Source: Leptospira gomenensis (lineage in GTDB: Bacteria; Spirochaetota; Leptospiria; Leptospirales; Leptospiraceae). From it: DNA of 51,200 nucleotides. The notes beneath the pieces were generated by a model that saw only the letters and a list, made by a program, of their open reading frames with translations, did no database searches and was not told the DNA's origin. Shown one piece after another: positions 45,249 to 51,200 of the stretch (the stretch's first letter is position 1; each line of letters begins with the position of its first letter). The stretch covers positions 237,501-288,700 of the forward strand of contig NZ_RQFA01000037.1 of assembly GCF_004770155.1 (NCBI RefSeq). Direction: 5' to 3'. Made by a program: the position numbers and the translations under genes.

Positions 45249-46016
45249 ATGGTCAATAAAACGTTTCAGATCCTCCTTTTTACGGTCCTCATAACTTCGT
45301 TGTCGCGCTGTTATTCGAGTCCGCGTTATCTCCTTCGAGAACCCGTGGACGGCGTTCCGAAAGGTTTGGTCGTCTACGGGATTTTTCTATACGAAGAAAA
45401 GGAGGTTCCGCTACTGGGCAAACGATACGAGTATATCATTCCGTTTCCGATTTACACGACCCTGAAAAGAATCTGCAAACGAGAATCGGGTGTCACGGAG
45501 AACTGCGGAATCAATCTGGTTCGGGACGACGAAGGACCGGAAATCGCATTGGATTCGGAGAACGTCTTCCGACTCGCGAGCAGGACCGGATTGTCCTCGG
45601 ACGGAAAATATTTTCCGTATCACGTGCTAGGCGACATGAACGGATCCTTTCATTACGAAATCATAAACATCGGTTCCTATTCGACCTCCAGCCGCGTCGG
45701 TACGGACGGAATCCGAAGGAGCGAAAGCAGTTATACGGATTACACCGTTTCCAATCCGGAACATTATCCTATCCTCGCTCCCGAACGAAAGATAGACTTT
45801 CGGGGGATTTACGCGTATCACGCGACGCATATAGACCGGGCTCCGTATTGGATCGGGAATTTGGAGGACGGAATTCCTATTTTAAAAAAACTGAATATTC
45901 CAAAACTCAACAAACACTTTTTCAACGGAAAAGAACCGAGTTTCGAAAACGCCCGGGAATACGCCCTCGAACTCCTAAGGAAGGACCAATCCGCAGGTTA
46001 TTGGGGCAAGGAGTGA
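45249..46016 (+). CDS. Putative lipoprotein of unknown function
   Basis: A 255-residue exported protein; the frame is open from 44577, but those 224 residues lie over the aquaporin gene and are a shadow. The ATG at 45249 begins a signal sequence ending in LSRC, so Cys21 may carry the lipid. The mature part contains GVPKGLVVYGIFLYEE, PFPIYTTLKRICKRESGV, SRTGLSSDGKYFPYHV and a C-terminal PKLNKHFFNGKEPSFENARE; no recognised domain. It may be a surface-exposed lipoprotein of a Leptospira paralogous family. A mid-length intergenic gap follows. Confidence 0.75.
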   Translation: MVNKTFQILLFTVLITSLSRCYSSPRYLLREPVDGVPKGLVVYGIFLYEEKEVPLLGKRYEYIIPFPIYTTLKRICKRESGVTENCGINLVRDDEGPEIALDSENVFRLASRTGLSSDGKYFPYHVLGDMNGSFHYEIINIGSYSTSSRVGTDGIRRSESSYTDYTVSNPEHYPILAPERKIDFRGIYAYHATHIDRAPYWIGNLEDGIPILKKLNIPKLNKHFFNGKEPSFENAREYALELLRKDQSAGYWGKE

Positions 46017-46780
46017 ACCGCCTCCGATCCGACCCGCGATATTTTGCCATATACTTCCGGCCGCGTCCCGGCGAAACCGTGCCGGCAAGGGACAAACACA
46101 CTTTCGTTACGCCGGGTCGCGCTCTCCGCTTCGGTCAAGTTATTTCCGCCATTACTTTAGAACATTATATTTTACTAATTTAAATAACTTGACCCCGCGT
46201 CGATCGCTCGCGGGGACGGGTTCGTTCCTTTACGATTTTCCGATATTCGTCCAACTTTTACCGCGGAATTCCTTTAAAAACGGTATTTTGCCGGGCAGGA
46301 CCGCAGAGGACGCTTACTCTTACGCGGCACAATCGTTTCAAAATTGATTTTCGGATTTGTTGCGATTCCGTTCGGGCAACGTCCGTCTTAGATACGGTCC
46401 GATTGTGGTGGGGGTTCGCGCCGTTTTATTCTTTCGATTTCCGCGGGCTTTGGAGACCGTTTTTTGCGGTTTCGAAGACGAACGTTTCGGTTCGGGAAAT
46501 TTTCGTCCCTCTTCTGCGGGCGGTCGGAACGCATGGTACGGATTGCGGAACGGGCAGTTTTGCGTTTGTACCTCGCGCTCGGCGTCGGAAATCAGCCGTG
46601 TATTTCCCGAATACGGCGAACGCTCCCGGATCGCGAAAAATTTACGTTCTACAAAAGAACAAGAGTCCGTCTAAAAAGTTTCGGTCCGAATTCTTCGGTG
46701 TCGAATGAAACAGTAAATTCAAAATTTATTTCCTAAATCCTGTTCTTCAGTCTAAGAAATGGACTCCAGGGAAAGAATAA
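46017..46780. other. 764-bp stretch without a supported gene
   Basis: Three long overlapping open frames (46357-46674, 46403-46708, 46464-46736) occupy the same bases, each about 90-105 codons, in different frames and with no ribosome-binding site. Their coincidence means a GC-rich, stop-poor stretch rather than three genes. A 13-bp perfect inverted repeat with 36-base spacer lies at 46133-46194. Function unknown; a structured RNA or decayed gene is possible. Confidence 0.5.
46133..46194. repeat. 13-bp perfect inverted repeat, 36-bp spacer
   Basis: GGTCAAGTTATTT (46133-46145) and AAATAACTTGACC (46182-46194) are exact complements around an AT-rich 36-base spacer, 117 bp past the upstream stop codon. 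Neither arm extends further inward or outward. It may be a termination or processing hairpin, a binding site for a dimeric protein, or the ends of a tiny mobile element. Confidence 0.75.
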
Positions 46781-47491
46781 ATGAATAAGTTAATTCCATT
46801 CTTAATTTTGAATATATCATTTTCTATATACGGGGAAACTAAAAAGGTGCAATTTTTTGGAACGGCTACGGATTTAAATTCGGGAAAAATTCTTTATTAC
46901 GATCATCACGAAGAAGTTTGGGAAAATGGTAATCACTCGTATTCAAAGATCCAATACAAGGATCCGGAGGGAAACGTTTTCGCAAAAAAGAAAATCGTAT
47001 TTTCTAAAAATAAAATGATCCCGGATTTCCAATTGGACGATCTGCGAGACGGTTATTTGGAAGGCGGCACGTTCTTAAAAACCGGATCCGCGCGTCTATT
47101 TGCACGGAGATCGTCGGAAAAACCTTTGGAAGAAAAGACGATTTCGTTTTCGGAGCCCGCTTCGATGGACGGAGGTTTCGATTATTTTATCAGAGCTTAT
47201 TGGGATTCGCTTCTGGAAGGCAAAACGGTTCGTTTCCGCTTTTTGGTTCCTGTGGAAAAAGACACGTTTGCATTTTCCGTCTCCAAAACGAAAACGGGAG
47301 ATTACAAAGGTAAACCCGCTCTTTTTTTGAGGATGAAAATCGACAACGCTCTTCTTTCCGTTTTCGTAAAGCCGATCGATATGGTCTACGATATGGAGTC
47401 TAAAAGAATTCTAGAATACAAAGGCACTTCAAACATTAACAATGAACAGGGAAAAAGTCTCAACGTGAAAATCGTCTACGACTTCCGTTAA
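46781..47491 (+). CDS. Exported protein of unknown function
   Basis: A 236-residue protein with a signal peptide (residues 1-19, MNKLIPFLILNISFSIYGE), cleaved near GE-TK. The mature part has alternating strands (VQFFGTATDLNSGKILYYDH, FRFLVPVEKDTFAFSVSK) and looks all-beta, as in periplasmic or outer-membrane-associated lipocalin-like proteins. No cysteine, no catalytic motif. AGGGAAAG precedes the ATG. A good terminator lies about 170 bp downstream. Confidence 0.75.
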   Translation: MNKLIPFLILNISFSIYGETKKVQFFGTATDLNSGKILYYDHHEEVWENGNHSYSKIQYKDPEGNVFAKKKIVFSKNKMIPDFQLDDLRDGYLEGGTFLKTGSARLFARRSSEKPLEEKTISFSEPASMDGGFDYFIRAYWDSLLEGKTVRFRFLVPVEKDTFAFSVSKTKTGDYKGKPALFLRMKIDNALLSVFVKPIDMVYDMESKRILEYKGTSNINNEQGKSLNVKIVYDFR

Positions 47492-48045
47492 CGTGCGTTT
47501 TTTAAGAAAATTTCCTTCGGCTGTTGTCCTTAGTCCGAAGGATTCGTTTAAAGAGGGATTCGTTTAAAATTGCACTCAAACCCTTGGGTCACACGATGAC
47601 TCCGTTACGGTCCATCGTAACCGCCTAACAAACCACATGTGGACTGCTTGCGGAAGATCCTCCAACGATAAGTTCTTGGAGGTTTTTTCGTGTTTTTTTC
47701 CGTTACTAAGCCCGAAAAGAATGTTCGATTAATGAACGTTAGGTGCACGATCGTATTTTTTTTGTGGAAAACCGTTTTTGGACGAGGTACTATAAATCAC
47801 TCTATTTCACCTCGGTCCAATTTTTTTTCCTTTCTTTCGTCCGGGATATTTTAACCGATTTTTTGTACTTGGATAAGATACAATTGATTAGGCGGTTACA
47901 ATATTCCAAAATTTTTCGCACCCAAATCGATGAAAATTCGACATAGGCTCAGTTTTATTGCCGGAATCTTCTGTCGGTTTCATTTACACGGGTTTAGCTT
48001 TTTTTGGATTCGCAGAATTTTAAGTATCAGCCAAATACGAAACGA
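47492..48045. other. 554-bp spacer with a terminator
   Basis: No supported gene. It holds a hairpin around ACGATG...CATCGT at 47593-47618 and a strong rho-independent terminator at 47659-47688. A leftover open frame (67 codons, 47743-47946) has no start signal. Confidence 0.5.
47659..47688 (+). terminator. Rho-independent terminator
   Basis: CCTCCAA-CGATAAGTTC-TTGGAGG followed by six T (47683-47688). A perfect seven-base-pair GC-rich stem, ten-base loop and T-run, rightward, about 170 bp after the exported-protein gene at 46781. Confidence 0.8.
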
Positions 48046-48669
48046 TTACGGTTTAGTAACGGTTACTTTCTTGATCGGTGTGAGAGGGTATTTTTCAAAC
48101 GTAAACCCGGCTTTCAAAAACGTATTCTTACAATCTTCAAGCCCGCTCGTATCCTTGTAATCCAGTTTCAATCTGTACTTTTCATCTCGTGTCAATAATC
48201 CTAAATAATGGGATTTTCCCGCTGATAAATTAAATTCATACGAATCCCCCAATCGAGTCGGACGATACCGATTCCGAGCCTGGTGTTGTTCAAATCTTCC
48301 TGGAAGAGTGTACGGATGATCACCTTTATAAATTAAAATAGAACATCCCGAAAAGCTGCCCGTTTGCTTATTGTATGATAAGCTAAAGATCGGTGTCTCG
48401 TTTCCAAACTCGGTTGGCATCCCAGGCGGAGGAAGTATGGAGACGTATAAAAACGCTGGATTTAACGGATTATTCACTTCATCATTAATAGGTTGTATAT
48501 TTGAATTGATCAACAAAATCCCGGAGCCTTCCTTGTCTTTAAAGCCGTTCTCAGATATAAACTTTTCAAAACCCTCCACTTCACTCACATTCTCTATTTG
48601 CAGGGGCACTCGATAAAAAGTACAACCTAAACTCTGCAAAACAAACAATAAAATTATTATATTCCTCAT
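48046..48669 (-). CDS. Putative lipoprotein of unknown function
   Basis: A 207-residue exported protein. The N-terminus MRNIIILLFVLQSLGC has a loose lipobox LGC, so Cys16 may be lipidated; the mature part begins TFYRVPLQIENVSE. Two more Cys lie near residues 114 and 184 and may form a disulphide. The composition is Tyr/Phe/Pro-rich, and a C-terminal strand TFEKYPLTPIKKVTVTK is visible. No recognised family. Its GC content is lower than most of the window and similar to the neighbouring CHASE2-like lipoprotein. Confidence 0.7.
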   Translation of the reverse strand: MRNIIILLFVLQSLGCTFYRVPLQIENVSEVEGFEKFISENGFKDKEGSGILLINSNIQPINDEVNNPLNPAFLYVSILPPPGMPTEFGNETPIFSLSYNKQTGSFSGCSILIYKGDHPYTLPGRFEQHQARNRYRPTRLGDSYEFNLSAGKSHYLGLLTRDEKYRLKLDYKDTSGLEDCKNTFLKAGFTFEKYPLTPIKKVTVTKP

Positions 48670-48705
48670 TCAATCTATCCTTTTACTTTAGTAAGTCTTA
48701 ATATT

Positions 48706-48726
48706 CCAGAATCCAGAATCCAGAAT
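48706..48726. repeat. Three tandem copies of CCAGAAT
   Basis: CCAGAAT repeated exactly three times (48706-48712, 48713-48719, 48720-48726), in front of the leftward lipoprotein gene starting at 48669. A short tandem repeat that could vary in copy number. Confidence 0.7.
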
Positions 48727-48770
48727 CTCTCAATGTCGTCTTTCTGTAAAAAGATTCATCTCAAAAATTC

Positions 48771-48796
48771 CAACTCTTCAATACATTGAAGAGTTG
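48771..48796 (-). terminator. Terminator-like hairpin downstream of the CHASE2-like gene
   Basis: CAACTCTTCAAT-AC-ATTGAAGAGTTG is a perfect 12-bp inverted repeat. Read leftward the stem is followed by GAATTTTTGAG, which has a run of five T. It is about 230 bp past the CHASE2-like gene and in front of the next lipoprotein, so it may end the toxin/lipoprotein transcript. Confidence 0.6.
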
Positions 48797-49025
48797 CTTC
48801 TGTCACCGACTTTGTCAAGGTAAGATCGAGTTTTACGGTTTTTTTACGGCACCAACGCGGTCATCAGCTGAATGTCCGTACGATTGGACCCTTTGCAAAT
48901 TTTATGCTGGTTCACTATTGTGAAGCAGCTGTCTAAATCTCACCCGGAATGCGCTGAGGAGAGTCGTTACCTTCACTTCTCCTACCTCCAAGATTATCGA
49001 AAGACGAGTTCTTGGACTAGGGCAG

Positions 49026-49928
49026 TCATCGTGTAATTGAATCTAATAAAGTGTATACCATACTACCAAATACTTCTGAATTGGATATCATCCTATTATA
49101 CTTTACTTTAACTGGAATATCTAATGTATTAATTATATATATATAACCCAGATCAATTTTAATTTCTTCTTTTTCAAGAATTTCTTTACCCGTAAATTTA
49201 CGAAATGTCTTAAATTTAATTGGAATAGCGTTATATTTCTTTTCAAATATTTGATTCAAATTTTTTATTTTTTTAATTTTCCCATTATTAATTGAATATA
49301 ACGCCACCTTGCCCTCTATTTTATCTAATGCAATTTTAAGTCCGTACGAAATTAGATATTCATTAACTACTGTAAATGGACAATTTTCAAATTCATAATT
49401 TTTATATCGATTCAATGAATATACAAATTCAACTTCATTCGAATCATTGATGTAATATTTAGAAGAACAGATAGCTTTACTTTTTTTTACTATTTCAATT
49501 GATGGAAAATTTATTCCGGTAAATCCATAATTATCCGCACGGCCGTAAAATCTCCCTTTTATTGTCTTTCCTATTTGATTCTTGATATCCTCTGTAAAAT
49601 TAATCTCTTCCCCACTATCATTCAATTCGAATGCGGAAATTGTTGCCATATTTCGATTTAATTCCGTAGCAAACTCCTTTTCGCCACCAGAAGAGTTGAT
49701 AAAACTATTATTTAAATAAATAACAGATGGTCGTAATTTTTTAATTTTATCGACCATTTTTATCAGACTATCTCTAAACTTCTTACGCTCCCCCATATAT
49801 TCATCACTTTCTGCATCAATATCGACCAAAACAATCTTCTCCTTTTGATTCGATATCTCTTCCAATTTAGGATCAATATAATAATTGCATGATACTATGC
49901 TAATACCTAATAGAATGTATTTCACCAT
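49026..49928 (-). CDS. CHASE2-like-domain lipoprotein (candidate immunity partner)
   Basis: A 300-residue protein. The N-terminus MVKYILLGISIVSCNYY has a lipobox, with Cys14 the likely lipid site. The rest resembles a CHASE2 sensor domain: IVLVDIDAESDEYMG near residue 32 (CHASE2: IVIVAIDEESL), PSVIYLNNSF near 66, GFTGINFPSIEI near 137, a late KFKTFRKFTGKEIL near 237 (NYRG..F..IS..D.L) and EVFGSMVYTLLDSI near the end (G.E.HAN.LDTLL). CHASE2 domains normally sit outside the inner membrane on kinases or cyclases; here no transmembrane or effector part follows. Composition is very AT-rich and Lys/Ile/Asn-heavy. Its ATG overlaps the stop of the toxin gene (ATGGTGA), as in coupled toxin-immunity pairs. 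Confidence 0.6.
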   Translation of the reverse strand: MVKYILLGISIVSCNYYIDPKLEEISNQKEKIVLVDIDAESDEYMGERKKFRDSLIKMVDKIKKLRPSVIYLNNSFINSSGGEKEFATELNRNMATISAFELNDSGEEINFTEDIKNQIGKTIKGRFYGRADNYGFTGINFPSIEIVKKSKAICSSKYYINDSNEVEFVYSLNRYKNYEFENCPFTVVNEYLISYGLKIALDKIEGKVALYSINNGKIKKIKNLNQIFEKKYNAIPIKFKTFRKFTGKEILEKEEIKIDLGYIYIINTLDIPVKVKYNRMISNSEVFGSMVYTLLDSITR

Positions 49929-51200
49929 GCTCTTGTCCCAGTAGAAGAAGGCAAACTGCCTGTATTATTTTCAGATTTACCAAAATTAAATAGCCGATTC
50001 CAAAGATTTGGTTTAGTAGCCGCATATTCAGCAGATGCCCTAACAGCTTCAGTGCCATTCACGGTTCCTTTATAAGAATACTCTTCGCCATTCGGACCAT
50101 AGATAAACTGCCTATGACCTAATCCATCTATCATAGCGTTTCCAGTCTTCGGATCTATCCAAGTAATAGGTGCGTTTTTTGAATCCAAGACCCGAACAGT
50201 CAGTTCACCGTATTGTGTTTGAATCTTATCGCCATCCTTTAATACTCTAACATTAGGTCTGCCATCTACACCCCCATTAGTAACTTCATCAGAAGTCGAA
50301 CGAGTTTTCATTTCTCCGATCTGAGTCCATACCCATTCTCCCTTTTCATTTTGATGTCGTGCATAAACACCGGCTCCCATTGCTCCTTCTAAGCGATCTA
50401 ACTGGTCAGATTCTTGCTTCGTTAATTGTACTCCACGACTTAACTTATCATAGTAATTATTCAATTTCTGCTTCATAATTTCTATAGGATTCTCTGGAAC
50501 ACTCGTATTATGCACAAGAATATTAGAATTTGATACAAAGTATGTATGGAAATCCTCTACATGAAAGTTATAAGTATCAATGCTATCAACTTCAACGCGA
50601 TTGATTTCTTTAATTGTTATCTCTTTTAAATTGGAATTAACAACTCTATCTTTCTTAGTTAGATCCTTTGCTAAAACAAAACCTTTTTCTTTAATATAGA
50701 AAGGGTGTCCTTCAGTTGTTTCAATAATTGTATTATCTTCCAAACTTATTTTAATTAGTATGTCCGTTTTGTTTCTAAACACTTCTAAGACTTTTTTATA
50801 GCCCAACTCAAGAGTTACCTCATTGAATGCAAAGACAATATCTCCAACCTCAACATTCTCGATAGTTTTCGTATTATCCTGAGTTAAAATCTTTGTTCCT
50901 TTTACAAAACATGCTACTTCATCCATCGCAGCATTATAAAGAGCAATTGCATCCAATCCTCTCGCTGTAGTCCTGTCAACACCATTGTTCGCAGCCTTCC
51001 CTCCAAACAACCCCGTAATCCCGTCCCAAGCACCTGCAGCCTTGTTCCCGATCCAATTCCCAGCTCCCTTCACCGTATTCCAAGCGCCAGAAAAAGCACC
51101 GGTAATATTGTCCCACAACGTAGGTTCTCCCTCTCTACCCCCCAAGTTGTAACCCAAACCGTCCATGATGTTCAAGAACAGATTCCCTTGGTTCTTCTGA
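49922..51200 (-). CDS. Hint-domain polymorphic toxin C-terminal part (5' end beyond window)
   Basis: Open to the window edge with no start needed inside it, so this is the last 420-odd residues of a larger protein. Numbering from the TTG at 51175: residues 20-60 are Gly/Ala/Trp-rich (TGAFSGAWNTVKGAGNWIG), as before RHS/polymorphic-toxin tips. Residues 89-223 form a Hint (intein-like) autoprocessing domain: CFVKGTKI with catalytic Cys89, TTEGHPF with Thr154 and His157, VEDFHTYFV with His210, and the terminal VHN (221-223) where cleavage or splicing occurs. The remaining 194 residues, with GHRQFIYGP near 352, are a cargo domain I do not recognise; they would be the toxic tip. The stop overlaps the start of the CHASE2-like lipoprotein gene. 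Domain assignment to Hint is solid; toxin role is inference. Confidence 0.75.
   Translation of the reverse strand, partial: QKNQGNLFLNIMDGLGYNLGGREGEPTLWDNITGAFSGAWNTVKGAGNWIGNKAAGAWDGITGLFGGKAANNGVDRTTARGLDAIALYNAAMDEVACFVKGTKILTQDNTKTIENVEVGDIVFAFNEVTLELGYKKVLEVFRNKTDILIKISLEDNTIIETTEGHPFYIKEKGFVLAKDLTKKDRVVNSNLKEITIKEINRVEVDSIDTYNFHVEDFHTYFVSNSNILVHNTSVPENPIEIMKQKLNNYYDKLSRGVQLTKQESDQLDRLEGAMGAGVYARHQNEKGEWVWTQIGEMKTRSTSDEVTNGGVDGRPNVRVLKDGDKIQTQYGELTVRVLDSKNAPITWIDPKTGNAMIDGLGHRQFIYGPNGEEYSYKGTVNGTEAVRASAEYAATKPNLWNRLFNFGKSENNTGSLPSSTGTRAW

Larger units (their letters stand above)
48670..49025. other. 356-bp AT-rich spacer
   Basis: No supported gene. It carries three tandem copies of CCAGAAT at 48706-48726 and a 12-bp perfect inverted repeat at 48771-48796. 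Between here and 49025 no open frame has a start signal. Confidence 0.5.

Noticed and set aside
46357..46736. Three overlapping rightward frames of 90-105 codons
   Set aside because: They share the same bases in different frames, lack ribosome-binding sites and have no recognisable sequence; I treat the region as non-coding.

Overview
The window looks like chromosomal DNA of a spirochaete, most probably Leptospira. The pointers are spirochaetal motility genes (fliD, a MotA-type stator gene, a flagellin-domain fragment), a DUF1564-type gene (a family I know only from Leptospira), many short lipoproteins with loose spirochaetal lipoboxes (for example ending LSRC, LSC, VAC), TTG and GTG starts, and a GC content that looks mid-40s percent by eye. 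That is higher than L. interrogans and fits a higher-GC member of the genus. Species cannot be fixed from the sequence alone. No rRNA, tRNA, CRISPR array or complete insertion sequence was found.

Layout. 0.2-8.1 kb: small independent units (EamA transporter, CrtC/AttH-like protein, lipoprotein hydrolase divergent from a TetR regulator, HAD hydrolase, isocyanide-hydratase-like protein, serine hydrolase, Cys-rich lipoprotein, CutA). 8.1-14.5 kb: a leftward run of six genes (degenerate amidohydrolase, S1-domain protein, TrmL, HATPase, UvrB, rhomboid). 14.5-16.0 kb: a second HATPase and an LPS-type glycosyltransferase. 16.0-18.2 kb: gene-poor, with a DUF1564 gene, a flagellin remnant, a hairpin and a small membrane protein. 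18.3-20.5 kb: aroE-folC. 20.6-26.7 kb: a tight leftward cluster of a Cys-rich small protein, RnfC-like, RnfD-like, PtsN, two OppB/OppC-like permeases and a PEGA protein. 26.8-31.4 kb: a processive GT2 synthase, a repeat-rich intergenic stretch, orphan MotA and an ethanolamine permease. 31.4-34.6 kb: DUF1292, HNH, ManA, J-domain and exported proteins. 34.7-41.4 kb: STAS antagonist, exported protein, ribF, globin, and two tandem SpoIIE-type phosphatases. 41.4-44.3 kb: fliD and its downstream gene. 44.5-48.7 kb: aquaporin and exported or lipid-anchored proteins of unknown role. 48.7-51.2 kb: an AT-rich end carrying the C-terminal part of a Hint-containing polymorphic toxin, translationally coupled to a lipoprotein with a CHASE2-like domain.

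How it fits together. Two RsbU/SpoIIE-like phosphatases, one STAS antagonist and two HATPase proteins give the parts of a partner-switching network, though they are scattered and pairings cannot be assigned. The RnfC/RnfD-like pair lacks the other Rnf subunits and shares a transcription unit with PtsN and a permease pair lacking a binding protein and ATPases, which is an unusual combination. The most interesting locus is the toxin/CHASE2-lipoprotein pair at the right edge. At the sequence level two dispersed signals stand out: an imperfect palindrome around GAGTTCCCACA in about 15 copies, almost all intergenic and clustered at 28.5-29.9 kb, and a 9-mer TTAGAATAT that occurs about 11 times on the two strands, mostly inside genes.
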